45,486 bases of DNA from DASZTV01 sp036267875 (GTDB lineage: Bacteria > Actinomycetota > Actinomycetes > JAFAQI01): contig DATAVE010000168.1 of the NCBI GenBank assembly GCA_036267875.1, positions 1 to 45,486 on the forward strand, given 5' to 3'. The notes under the pieces are model-generated. The model was not told where the DNA came from. It did not search any database and was given only the letters and a program-made list of their open reading frames with translations. Positions 37,480 through 45,449 of the stretch are shown here, piece after piece. A program made the position numbers and the translations under genes. The stretch's first letter is position 1, and each line of letters begins with the position of its first letter.

Positions 37480-38205
37480 TCAAACGGGGTGCGAGACCCC
37501 AGGGCGCAGATCGAACGGAGTCGCGTCGCCCACCTGGACGGTCACGCCGCCGTCCTGAATGCCCAGCAGCGCGAACTCCTCGTCGAATACCGTGCCCTGG
37601 ACCGACGCCGCGGCCGGAGCAGTCACGTCGAACTCGAACTTCTTTCCATGCGCGTACCCAACGGCGAACACCGCGTCCGACGCGCCGTTGACCTTCACGA
37701 GCTCGATCCAGATCGGCGGTCCGTCACTTGCCGGTACCTGGGCCGGAGTTCCGCCACCGCTCGCGCCACCGCTCGGGAAGCTGAAGCCGCCGGGGGCCGA
37801 GCTTCCGCCTACGGTCGCGGTGCCGATGTTGGTGCCGGTGGTCGGCGCGACGATCAGCGCCTTGAACGGGTCACGGGCGATGACGACGTGGGTCTTCTTC
37901 GGCAGCTTGGTGCCGGGCACCGTCTTCCCGCCAGAGGCGGCGCCCGGAGAGGTACCGGGCGCCGGAGTGGCCGCCGGGGTGGACGAGGGGATCACTGCGG
38001 CCGGCGGCCGGAACGTTTCCGATCCGCTGCTCCCGCCGCCATGGAGCAGCAGGAAGCCCACGATCAAGATCAGGACGAGGGCGAGGATGCCACCGATGAC
38101 GAACAGCCGGCGACGGTCGTCGCCGGGCTCGTCGAAGTCGGGATAAGGGACCTCGTTGCCGGCGGGCGGCTGCTGGGAGCCCGGGAGGATCGACGTGTCG
38201 GACAT
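37480..38205 (-). CDS. PilP-like type IV pilus assembly protein
   Basis: A 241-aa single-span protein: Pro-rich cytoplasmic N-terminus, transmembrane helix at about 34-54 (FVIGGILALVLILIVGFLLL), a Gly/Ser/Pro/Thr-rich linker, and a C-terminal beta domain (about 160-235). The motif IARDPFKAL near residue 110 and the final beta domain resemble PilP/GspC proteins, which link the inner-membrane pilus complex to outer parts. Actinobacteria lack the Gram-negative outer-membrane secretin, so the partner is unclear. The ATG has AGGAG six bases upstream, overlapping the pilO stop codon. Last gene of pilM-N-O-P. Confidence 0.65.
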   Translation of the reverse strand: MSDTSILPGSQQPPAGNEVPYPDFDEPGDDRRRLFVIGGILALVLILIVGFLLLHGGGSSGSETFRPPAAVIPSSTPAATPAPGTSPGAASGGKTVPGTKLPKKTHVVIARDPFKALIVAPTTGTNIGTATVGGSSAPGGFSFPSGGASGGGTPAQVPASDGPPIWIELVKVNGASDAVFAVGYAHGKKFEFDVTAPAAASVQGTVFDEEFALLGIQDGGVTVQVGDATPFDLRPGVSHPV

Positions 38206-38214
38206 CCGGTGCTC

Positions 38215-38994
38215 CTAGCTCGTCGCGCCGGCAGCGGCGCCGGTGGTGCTCGGACCCGTGACATCGGGTGCGCCGGTCGCGGGGGTGGTAGCCGCTGTCG
38301 TCGGCGTCGTCGCCGGTGCGGTGAGCGTCTGGTCGGTCGTTGTCGGCGCTGTCAGTGCGGCGGGAGGGGTATAGAAGACCGCCGCCGTCACGGAGACACC
38401 GACGGATCCTGGCGGCGCCACCTTGTTCGAGGGCTCCGCCGGGCCCTGGCACGCGTTTCCGACGCCGGAGCTCGTCTCCGGGCAGATCGTGAAGCCAGTG
38501 ATGATCGTGGCGCGGGCGAGATGCTCGATCGCGTTGAAGAACGACTCGACGTTGGCGTAGGACCCGATGATGCCGAGCGAGACGGGCAGCTGGTAGAGCG
38601 TGCCGGCTGCCGTCGGTGCTGCGCCGAGAGTCGTGGCCGAGGCTGCGCCGGTCAGCGGCACCGGCGTACCTGGCGAGATCGTGACCAGCTCCACATCCGA
38701 GCGCTGCGCCGCAGTTGTGAGCTGCCGCACCAGAGTCGGCTCGGCCGTGCTGTCCGGAACCTCGGTCGAGAACTTCTGCAGAGCGAGCTGCTGCTGCGGC
38801 AGCTCCTTCTGTTCGGCCTGAAGTGCCGAGATCTGGGTCAGCAGTAGAGCGTTCGACGAGTTCTGCTCGGTGGTCTGTTCGTTGATGGTGGAGACCTTCG
38901 ACTTCTCCGGCTTGACCACGAGCAGCCAACCAACGACGAGCACGAGGACCGCCACGACGGCCCCGATCACTACCCAGCGACGAGTGGGGCTCAT
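38215..38994 (-). CDS. pilO: PilO-like type IV pilus inner-membrane protein
   Basis: The 259-aa protein has one transmembrane helix (about 7-27), a coiled-coil (about 35-85, NEQTTEQNSSNALLLTQISA), a ferredoxin-like domain (about 95-200) with LPVSLGIIGSYANVESFFNA typical of PilO, and a low-complexity Thr/Ala/Pro tail (about 205-259). PilO pairs with PilN to form the alignment complex bound to PilM. The ATG overlaps the pilN stop codon as ATGA. Confidence 0.85.
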   Translation of the reverse strand: MSPTRRWVVIGAVVAVLVLVVGWLLVVKPEKSKVSTINEQTTEQNSSNALLLTQISALQAEQKELPQQQLALQKFSTEVPDSTAEPTLVRQLTTAAQRSDVELVTISPGTPVPLTGAASATTLGAAPTAAGTLYQLPVSLGIIGSYANVESFFNAIEHLARATIITGFTICPETSSGVGNACQGPAEPSNKVAPPGSVGVSVTAAVFYTPPAALTAPTTTDQTLTAPATTPTTAATTPATGAPDVTGPSTTGAAAGATS

Positions 38995-39671
38995 GGGGTG
39001 TTCGCCGTGAGGGCGTAGCGGTTCGACAGGAGCGTCGACATGAGCTCCACCGAAGAGCCGAACGAGACGAAGCCACGCGTGCCGGCTGCCTGCTCCGCCG
39101 ACGAGGAGAAGGTCGGTGAATAGAAGCCGTGCTCCTTGGCAAGCGCATCGAGCCAGGCAGCGACGTCGTCGTGACGCAGGCCGACCGAGTTGAACGTGAT
39201 CGTGCCGATCTGGATCGGCACGGAGCCGACTGCCGGCGGCGGCGTACCCGGCGTAGCGGTCTCGGCCACGGTCATCGCGGTCAGGAAGACGCTGCTCGGC
39301 ATCCGAAGCGAGAGGTCATTGAGCACGTAGGACCAGCGGACCTCTTCGCCCATCCCTTCCGCGAGCAGGGCCTGCTTCGCCTGCACATCGGCGAAAGTCT
39401 GCTGAACGGATGCCAGGCTGCTCAGCTTCGTTTGCAACGACGTGTGCTGAGCCTGCGCCTGGTCAAGTGAATCCTGAGCAGAGGAGACGCTGCTTCGGGC
39501 ATGGACGTACAGCAGCACGATGATGGCGAGGGCGAGCACCACACCCAGCCCGGCGATGAGCTGGACCTGACGGAGCCGGGCGCCTTGGGCAATCTCCGGC
39601 GGCATCAGGTTCACGCGCGGCATCGAGCCGCTCGCGACGGGGCGGGAGGTCTCAGTGGCGGTGGCCGTCAT
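38991..39671 (-). CDS. pilN: PilN-like type IV pilus assembly protein
   Basis: The 226-aa protein has a short cytoplasmic N-terminus with MPRVNLMPPEI, the PilM-docking motif (INLLP in other bacteria), one transmembrane helix (about 39-59), a coiled-coil (about 62-105) and a C-terminal ferredoxin-like domain with LRMPSSVFLTAM. The ATG overlaps the pilM stop codon by 4 nt. Expected to form a heterodimer with the PilO-like protein. Confidence 0.88.
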   Translation of the reverse strand: MTATATETSRPVASGSMPRVNLMPPEIAQGARLRQVQLIAGLGVVLALAIIVLLYVHARSSVSSAQDSLDQAQAQHTSLQTKLSSLASVQQTFADVQAKQALLAEGMGEEVRWSYVLNDLSLRMPSSVFLTAMTVAETATPGTPPPAVGSVPIQIGTITFNSVGLRHDDVAAWLDALAKEHGFYSPTFSSSAEQAAGTRGFVSFGSSVELMSTLLSNRYALTANTP

Positions 39672-40741
39672 GACGCCATTCCGAGCGCCAGTCCGACCGG
39701 AACCACGATCTGCGGCTCGACGTAGCTGAGCTGGTCCGGCGACAGACCGGTCTTGCCGATCCGCAATCCCGCCATCGCTGCCCCCGGCTGCACCGGAAGC
39801 CGGCTTGCCGCGGCGAGACGCTGAGCCAGACCGGTGAGCCTTGCCCCGCCACCCGAGAGAACGACGCGCTGCAGCGGAAGCGACCCGGGCTGGGCGAGGT
39901 AGTAGTCCAACGAGCCGCGCACCTCCTCGACGAAGGAGCTAGCGGTCGCCTCGATCACCCGAGCCGCCGGATGGTCAGTGGCGACCTCCCCGCGCACCGG
40001 CGACATGCCGAGCTGCTGCTTGACCCCAACGGCTTGCTCGAAGGGCACACCGAGCCGCTCACTGACGGCGTCGGTGATGTTGTCGCCGCCCATGAGCAGG
40101 ATGCGGACGAATCGCGGCACACCGTTCTGGTGGACGACGATGTTCGTCACCTTCGCACCGACATCGACCAGTGCTTCTGTACCGCGGTTCCCACCCATCG
40201 TGCCGGTCTCGTCGACGAGGCCCAGCGAGCGAAGCACCGCGAACGGGGTGAGATCGATCTGCGCGGTCTGCAAGCCGGCCTGCTGCACCGCGCCGAGCGT
40301 CGAGTTGATCATGTCGCGCGCTGCGGCGACCAGCAGCACCCGAAGCGACCGGGCGCCGCCGTCCCCCGTCACGGTCTCGAGCGGGTGATAGTCGAGAATC
40401 GCCTGCTCGACCGGGATCGGGATGAAGTCCTGAACCTGCAACGACAGCGACTTGCGAAGCTCAGCCTCGGGCATCCACGGCAGGTCGACCTGACGGACGA
40501 TGACCTTCTGATTTGCGACGCCGAGGACGACCTTCTTGGTCGAGAACTTGGCCGTCGCCCACAGGTGCTTGATCGCCTCGGCGACGGTGTTGGCGTCGAT
40601 GACCTCGCCGTCACGGACCGCTCCTACTGGCAGCGCAACCTGACCAAAGCGCTGCAAGGTCGCCGGACCGCGGCCAAAGGACAGCTCGGCCGCACGAACA
40701 CCGGACGTGCCGATGTCGAGACCGATTGCCGCGCCTGCCAC
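39668..40741 (-). CDS. pilM: PilM, actin-like type IV pilus assembly ATPase
   Basis: Cytoplasmic FtsA/actin-fold protein that binds the PilN N-terminus. The 357-aa protein has the phosphate-1 loop IGLDIGTSGVRAAEL, VIVRQVDLPWMPEAELRKSL, phosphate-2 region VDVGAKVTNIVV, RFVRILLMGGDNIT, and the adenosine motif LSGGGARLTGLAQRL. The start is GTG (40741-40739). First gene of pilM-N-O-P, preceded by 175 nt containing a sigma28-like promoter candidate. Confidence 0.95.
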   Translation of the reverse strand: MAGAAIGLDIGTSGVRAAELSFGRGPATLQRFGQVALPVGAVRDGEVIDANTVAEAIKHLWATAKFSTKKVVLGVANQKVIVRQVDLPWMPEAELRKSLSLQVQDFIPIPVEQAILDYHPLETVTGDGGARSLRVLLVAAARDMINSTLGAVQQAGLQTAQIDLTPFAVLRSLGLVDETGTMGGNRGTEALVDVGAKVTNIVVHQNGVPRFVRILLMGGDNITDAVSERLGVPFEQAVGVKQQLGMSPVRGEVATDHPAARVIEATASSFVEEVRGSLDYYLAQPGSLPLQRVVLSGGGARLTGLAQRLAAASRLPVQPGAAMAGLRIGKTGLSPDQLSYVEPQIVVPVGLALGMAS

Positions 40742-40830
40742 TGGTCCTGCCTCCCCGTACCCGGGCGCCTCTGGAACGAGCCCGTTCGGCGTTTCTGGTG
40801 TGACGTCTGGTGCTGAACTTCAAAGACGGG

Positions 40831-40857
40831 ATCGGTATGTATTGGCCTTGCCTTAAG
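40831..40857 (-). promoter_or_regulatory. Candidate sigma28/WhiG-like promoter before pilM
   Basis: CTTAAG (40857-40852) and ACCGAT (40836-40831) are 15 nt apart, exactly as in the element before the prepilin gene at 45449-45421. The WhiG/FliA consensus is TAAA-N15/16-GCCGATAA. This copy is weaker (TTAA; ACCGATCC). It would give a leader of about 85 nt. Confidence 0.45.
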
Positions 40858-40866
40858 CGCGCGGAC

Positions 40867-40913
40867 CCGACGGATTGCGCCGGTCGGCCTAAGCCGCCGG
40901 GTCGCTTGCGACC
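40867..40913 (-). terminator. Two hairpins downstream of pilD
   Basis: Just after the pilD stop codon, GGTCG/CGACC with a CAAG loop (40913-40900) and CCGGCG/CGTCGG with a CAATC loop (40883-40867, one G-U pair) are predicted. They could end the prepilin-pilD transcript before pilM. No U-tract follows, so this is a weak terminator call. Confidence 0.35.
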
Positions 40914-40916
40914 TCG

Positions 40917-41705
40917 TCAGTGGTTGAGCGAATGCGTATACGCGTGGGCGAGCGGATGGCCGGCGTAGATGCCGATCAACACTCCGATCAACATGAAGGG
41001 CCCGAACGGGACCTGGGTCTTGCGGTCGCCGCCACGGATCATCACGACGCTGACGCTCACCACCGCACCCACCAGAAAGGCCGTGAAAGCGCCTACGACC
41101 AGCTGTCCCCAGCCCAGCCATCCCAGATAGAGGCCGAGGACGCCGGAAAGCTTCACATCCCCCAAGCCCATACCCGCCGGGTAGATAAACCAGACAATTC
41201 CATAGAAACCACCCAAAGCGACCATGCCGAGCAGCGCCCGCACATAGTCATGGCCTCCCCCGCCGCTGCCCAGGCCCGCTGCCAGCGCCAACAAGCCCGC
41301 CCCAACGAGGTAGGAGGGCAGGGTCAGCACATCGGGCAGCCGCTTGTGATCGAGATCGATCGCCGCGAGCGCGACGCCTACCGCAGCGAGATACTCGAAC
41401 GCGGCGAGGTCGACGTGCAGCCCGAATCTCGCACCGAATCCGACGAACAGCACCCCCGTCAGCAGCTCTACCGCCGGATAGCGCGCCGAGATCGACGTCT
41501 TGCAGTGTCGGCAGTGGCCGCGAAGGATCAGCCACGAGACCAGCGGGATGTTGTCGACAGGGCTGATCGGCCGATCGCAGCCCGGGCAGTGCGAGGGCGG
41601 GGACACGATCGATTCGCCGCGGGGAACGCGCCAGATGACGACGTTGAGGAACGATCCGATGATCAACCCGAATACGCCGAGCACAACCAGCCCCAGCACA
41701 GCCAC
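40917..41705 (-). CDS. pilD: Prepilin peptidase / N-methyltransferase
   Basis: An aspartic membrane protease that cleaves prepilins after Gly and methylates the new N-terminus. The 262-aa protein has a first span with LIIGSFLNVVIWRVPRGES, two CxxC pairs (CPGCDRP and CRHCKTS), and catalytic aspartates in AAIDLDHKRLPD and MGLGDVKLSG. About seven transmembrane helices are visible. The start is GTG (41705-41703), 26 nt after the PilX-like gene. It would process the three prepilin-like proteins encoded just upstream. Confidence 0.95.
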   Translation of the reverse strand: MAVLGLVVLGVFGLIIGSFLNVVIWRVPRGESIVSPPSHCPGCDRPISPVDNIPLVSWLILRGHCRHCKTSISARYPAVELLTGVLFVGFGARFGLHVDLAAFEYLAAVGVALAAIDLDHKRLPDVLTLPSYLVGAGLLALAAGLGSGGGGHDYVRALLGMVALGGFYGIVWFIYPAGMGLGDVKLSGVLGLYLGWLGWGQLVVGAFTAFLVGAVVSVSVVMIRGGDRKTQVPFGPFMLIGVLIGIYAGHPLAHAYTHSLNH

Positions 41706-41731
41706 CGGCCGAGACTAACGGCGAGGAACGA

Positions 41732-43405
41732 CTACTGGGTGGCGCCTTCCCCAAAGGTCACGGGATTCCAGGCCGAGCTCGTGAGCGACGCAAGATGGGG
41801 CGGCGTAAGGGCGAGCAACCTGCCGTCGTAGTTGTAGTCCTTGGCGTAGCCCGTCACGGCCGTCTGCCCGGTCGCGGACGTCGCTACCGGGCCTCGGTAC
41901 TTCTGGATGATGCCGCCGTCGACAGTCAGGGTGCCGAGAACCGGCCCCGAGTCGTAGTCCTGAACCATGAACGAGTCGTTTGACGCGACAATCGCCGCGT
42001 CGATCTGAAGATTGGTCAGCGGGGTCCCGTTGTTAGCGGCGCTCGTACACACGCCGGACGTCGAGGACCGCGACGAGCACCCAGTGAGCGAGTGAAGGAC
42101 CTCGACAAAGTTGTTGGCGGACAGACCAAGAACGTCAGTCGACGAGGTGTCCTTCGTCGACGGCGATTGGGTCGACGAGGTCGGGACGTTGTCCGAGATC
42201 GTCTGGTCCGTGTTCGTTCCCTGATAGCGGACGTTGCCCGTCACGTAGATGTTGTTGGCTGCACCGATCGTCAGCCGCCCCTTCAGCCAGCCTTTGACGA
42301 ACACGTCGCCGTGCGAGCAGGACGGCTTGAGGGCCGTCGGTCCGGTAGCGGTGTTGGTGTCACTGCTCAGCGGATACGGAAACCCGGTCGGCGTGGTGCA
42401 GCTGAAGCTGCCCGTCGGACTTTCGACGTAGACAACCTGGTTGGTCGGGACAGCGACCGTCACACCACCGCTCGTCGCCCAGTTCGCGCTGCCACACGCA
42501 CCGGTGTTGAACGAAGACGGGGTCTCTGGCGAGAGGACGGTCATCGTGCCGCCCCAGTTCAGCGTGATGTTCGTGGGGCCCTGGAACAAGCAGCCTTTGC
42601 CGCCTTGTGAGGGATCGGCGAACTGCTCGAGAGTGAGGTTCGTCTTGGGGAAACCAGGGTTGCTGAGCGCCGGCGGCGAAGCGAAGCTCGGGTTGCAGGT
42701 CGAACCCGACAGACAGGTCCAGAACTTGCCGGCCGGGTCGTTCCATTGCGTCGTGAAGGTGCTCTGGAACGTCGGGTTGCCGTTGAAGACCACCTCGTCG
42801 TCGCTGTGGACCGGCCCCTTGAGCACGTCGAAGCTGCCGAAGGAGATCGTCGAGCAGCTGGAGCTGCGGCCGGCATAGGCAAAGACGGCGCAGTTCGTCC
42901 CGCTCGGGAGCTGAACGGCGGTCTGGTAGGCCTGCGGATCGAGGGTCTCGTACTCCGTGTAATACATGTAGTCCAGGAAGTCGGACTTGCCGAGCTCGGC
43001 CGTCACCGTCCGGTCGACGCCCTCGGCTCGACCGGTCGCGGTCAGCGTGAGGATGCCGGTCGTATATGCCTGGCTGGTGTTGACGCGGTAGGTGAACTGC
43101 CCAACCGCCGAGCCACCCGGCATGTCGGCGTAGCCCGACAAGGCGGGATTGCTCGGATCGCCGTCGCCGAGCACGAAGTAGTTCGGATCGGCCTGCAGCC
43201 GCGCGACGTAGTCATCGACGCCGGCGAGCGCGGCCTGGTCGGCCGCCTGGTAGTTCTGCTCTCGCTTTGACGACCCTTCGCGGCCGGTCACAACTGCTGC
43301 GGCGATCGTCGCGAACACCGACATGACGAGTACGGCGAACAGCACGGTCATCATCGCCCAGCCGCGATCGGGCACGCCGAGATGACGGCGAGAGGGCCTC
43401 AGCAT
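41732..43405 (-). CDS. PilX-like pilus assembly protein
   Basis: A 557-aa protein with a class III-like leader (MLRPSRRHLGVPDRG), a hydrophobic helix (about 16-40, MMTVLFAVLVMSVFATIAAA) and REQNYQAADQAALAGVDDYV, resembling PilX N-terminal domains. The position-5 Glu of true pilins is absent (Thr instead). The rest is a large Ser/Thr/Gly-rich extracellular region with several cysteines, including a beta-helix-like part around SDDEVVFNG and NNIYVTGNVRY. Its role is probably a minor pilin or pilus-tip component. The ATG overlaps the PilW-like gene by 7 nt. Confidence 0.75.
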   Translation of the reverse strand: MLRPSRRHLGVPDRGWAMMTVLFAVLVMSVFATIAAAVVTGREGSSKREQNYQAADQAALAGVDDYVARLQADPNYFVLGDGDPSNPALSGYADMPGGSAVGQFTYRVNTSQAYTTGILTLTATGRAEGVDRTVTAELGKSDFLDYMYYTEYETLDPQAYQTAVQLPSGTNCAVFAYAGRSSSCSTISFGSFDVLKGPVHSDDEVVFNGNPTFQSTFTTQWNDPAGKFWTCLSGSTCNPSFASPPALSNPGFPKTNLTLEQFADPSQGGKGCLFQGPTNITLNWGGTMTVLSPETPSSFNTGACGSANWATSGGVTVAVPTNQVVYVESPTGSFSCTTPTGFPYPLSSDTNTATGPTALKPSCSHGDVFVKGWLKGRLTIGAANNIYVTGNVRYQGTNTDQTISDNVPTSSTQSPSTKDTSSTDVLGLSANNFVEVLHSLTGCSSRSSTSGVCTSAANNGTPLTNLQIDAAIVASNDSFMVQDYDSGPVLGTLTVDGGIIQKYRGPVATSATGQTAVTGYAKDYNYDGRLLALTPPHLASLTSSAWNPVTFGEGATQ

Positions 43406-44127
43406 GCCGACCCCGGCACGCTGCTGACCAGGTGGTTGGGCAGGGCGACAGTGATCGTCGCCCCGGTCGGCGCGACCGCGGGGTTCGAGGACTGATCGAC
43501 GTTCAACACGATCCTCACCAGCTCGACAGCGCTCAGACCCTGGTTGGACGCAGGCGTCTGGACCACCGTCGGAGGCAGCGTCGGTGGACTACCGACGAGG
43601 GGCATGGGCGTCGGGGTGGGAGCCGCGACGGTCGGCTGCCCGAAGTAGGTGAAAACCGGCGTCGTCATCGAGACGCCAGTCGCCAGCACTCGCGACGAGG
43701 CAGCGCCGTACGAATACGGCGGCTTGCATGCGCCCGGACCGGTATTCGTAGACGGCGTGATCGTTTCGGTCAGCACGCCACCGCGCACGGCGAACTCGAT
43801 CTTCTCCGGCGGTGCCCCCGGGTGGCCATAGCCGTAGAACCCCAAGTCGTCTGAGCTGGCCGAGATGACTGCCGCCACTGGCGCGACACCGACAACCGCG
43901 GGCGGCTGAGCGGCCGTCTGGATCAGGTTCGACATTGCGTCGAGCGCAAGCTGAGCCGCGCTGAGATCGGATGATCGCGTCTGGGTGGCGCGACTGGTGC
44001 GCGCCGTAACGGTGATCGCGGTCGTCACGATCCCGCCGACGATGGCGAACAGCACGATCGATGTCAGCAGCTCCGCGAGGCTCGTGCCCCTGTCGTCGCG
44101 GCCACCTTGGCTCAGCCGGACGATCAC
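43399..44127 (-). CDS. PilW-like minor prepilin
   Basis: The 242-aa protein has a class III leader ending DDRG (residue 14), then TSLAELLTSIVLFAIVGGIV with Glu at mature position 5, the N-methylation/assembly helix. A globular extracellular domain follows, with Pro/Thr-rich stretches (PTVAAPTPTPMPLVGSPPT). I placed the start at GTG 44127-44125, sharing GTGA with the upstream stop codon. The open frame runs further upstream, but that part is a shadow of the neighbouring gene. It should be a PilD substrate. Confidence 0.85.
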   Translation of the reverse strand: MIVRLSQGGRDDRGTSLAELLTSIVLFAIVGGIVTTAITVTARTSRATQTRSSDLSAAQLALDAMSNLIQTAAQPPAVVGVAPVAAVISASSDDLGFYGYGHPGAPPEKIEFAVRGGVLTETITPSTNTGPGACKPPYSYGAASSRVLATGVSMTTPVFTYFGQPTVAAPTPTPMPLVGSPPTLPPTVVQTPASNQGLSAVELVRIVLNVDQSSNPAVAPTGATITVALPNHLVSSVPGSAC

Positions 44128-45413
44128 GTGAGGTTCACCGTGCTTGTGGTGCTGCTGCTGGTCAGCACAGACACGGTCGAGCTGGTTCGGGTCCGACCCG
44201 ACACGACCGCGGTGAACACGTAGTGGCCGGCGGGCAGCGAGAACTTGATCTGACCCTTCGTCGACGTGACCGTCGACGTCGTTCCTGGCAGCGTGTAGGT
44301 CGTCGTACAGCCATCCGGTGAGTTCGCCGCCTGCACCGTGATGCCGCCCTGCGCGGCACCCGAGACGTCGATCGTGAATACCCGCGAGACGACCGGAAGT
44401 GCCAGAGCGGCAGAACCCCCTGCACTCGGTGTTCCGAGCGCGGTACTGACTGTGGTCGCGTTGGCCGCGCAGCTGCCGGCGAAAGCGGAATAGCCGCTGC
44501 CGGGGGCCATCGCGAACGGGAAGACGGTCCGGCTGAGCAACGCGCCAGGAGCGGCATAGGCCTGCGTACTCCCGTTGGGCCAACCGGTCTGCTGAATCGT
44601 GTCGGTCATGCCCGACGTCGGCAGCGGATAGGTCGCCGATGTGAAGCCACTCGAGAACGCCGGCGACAGGTTCAGCATCGCGGGGTGGTCGTAGAAGATC
44701 GTGACGAGCCCGGTCATGCCGGGCACGGACTGCCCGGCCGTCTCGGTGTGGTTCGTCACTGCATTGCTGGTCGTGTCGACGTACCCGGCCACGTTTACGC
44801 CGACCGTGTAGGTCTGCGGAGCGAGCTGGGCGAAGACCACACAGCCGTTCGAGTCGGTCACAGCGGTCTGAGCTGTGCCACTCGGTGGGGTGAGCGTGAT
44901 CGTCTGGTTAGGAATCGGGGCTCGGCTAGCCGAGACGAGCTGCACCGGAATCGTGATGGTGTTGGGGTTCAGGGGCGTCGCGATCGTCGTCGTCGACACC
45001 GGTGGGGTGCCCGACATCTGGGGCCACGTCACAGTCGCCGCGATCCGGCGATAGGCGACCTCACCAGGAACTGCTCCGGTACACGACGAGTCGGCTGTGC
45101 CGACGTTCGTCCACGAGGCGTGCATCGCCACGGTGAAGTTCGTGGATCCGACGACCACCTGCTGAGTCGAGTCGTTCGGGATCGTGAAGCTGTTCTTGAC
45201 CGCGTCGCGAGCGGTCTCGATCGCCTGAGCTGCGACCTGTGCAGCCTGAACACGCTGGGTGTTCTTGCGTGACACGTTGAGTGCGCTGCCCAGCAGCTCT
45301 GCGACCGCAAGCGAAGCAATCGCAAAGACGAGCAAAGACGCGACGACCTCGACGAGTGTGAACCCATCGGATCGAGCGTGCGCAACGCGCAGCCGTGCCG
45401 CCCACCGCGCCAT
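44124..45413 (-). CDS. PilV-like prepilin with Ig-like extracellular domains
   Basis: The 429-aa protein has a 17-residue class III leader ending SDG, then FTLVEVVASLLVFAIASLAV with Glu at mature position 5: a classic type IV pilin N-terminus. The large extracellular part includes a carboxypeptidase-regulatory-like (transthyretin-fold) module at about 155-215 (PIPNQTITLTPPSGTAQTA, CVVFAQLAPQTYTVGV) and a second similar one near the C-terminus (TYTLPGTTSTVTSTKGQIKF, LPAGHYVFTAV). At 429 aa it is much longer than major pilins (about 150 aa), so probably a minor or adhesive pilin. The ATG (45413-45411) is only 7 nt from a candidate -10. Confidence 0.88.
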   Translation of the reverse strand: MARWAARLRVAHARSDGFTLVEVVASLLVFAIASLAVAELLGSALNVSRKNTQRVQAAQVAAQAIETARDAVKNSFTIPNDSTQQVVVGSTNFTVAMHASWTNVGTADSSCTGAVPGEVAYRRIAATVTWPQMSGTPPVSTTTIATPLNPNTITIPVQLVSASRAPIPNQTITLTPPSGTAQTAVTDSNGCVVFAQLAPQTYTVGVNVAGYVDTTSNAVTNHTETAGQSVPGMTGLVTIFYDHPAMLNLSPAFSSGFTSATYPLPTSGMTDTIQQTGWPNGSTQAYAAPGALLSRTVFPFAMAPGSGYSAFAGSCAANATTVSTALGTPSAGGSAALALPVVSRVFTIDVSGAAQGGITVQAANSPDGCTTTYTLPGTTSTVTSTKGQIKFSLPAGHYVFTAVVSGRTRTSSTVSVLTSSSTTSTVNLT

Positions 45414-45420
45414 ATGGCGT

Positions 45421-45449
45421 CTATCGGTTAGCCCAAATAGCCGCTTTAG
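45421..45449 (-). promoter_or_regulatory. Candidate sigma28/WhiG-like promoter, probably leaderless, before the prepilin operon
   Basis: CTAAAG (45449-45444) and ACCGATAG (45428-45421) fit the WhiG/FliA consensus TAAA-N15/16-GCCGATAA (16 nt between TAAA and the -10 octamer). The -10 ends 7 nt before the prepilin ATG, so the start site would coincide with or touch the start codon. There is no ribosome binding site in those 7 nt. The surrounding 70 bases are clearly lower in GC than the rest of the window. Confidence 0.6.

Noticed and set aside
40742..40916. Possible c-di-GMP (GEMM) riboswitch upstream of pilM
   Set aside because: Several hairpins are present, but the conserved GEMM segments (GACGCAAAGCC and the tetraloop-receptor) are missing.
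43399..44583. Longer form of the PilW-like gene starting at 44583
   Set aside because: The extra 152 residues are an Arg-rich shadow of the neighbouring prepilin gene. The GTG at 44127 gives a proper class III leader and a 4-nt overlap.
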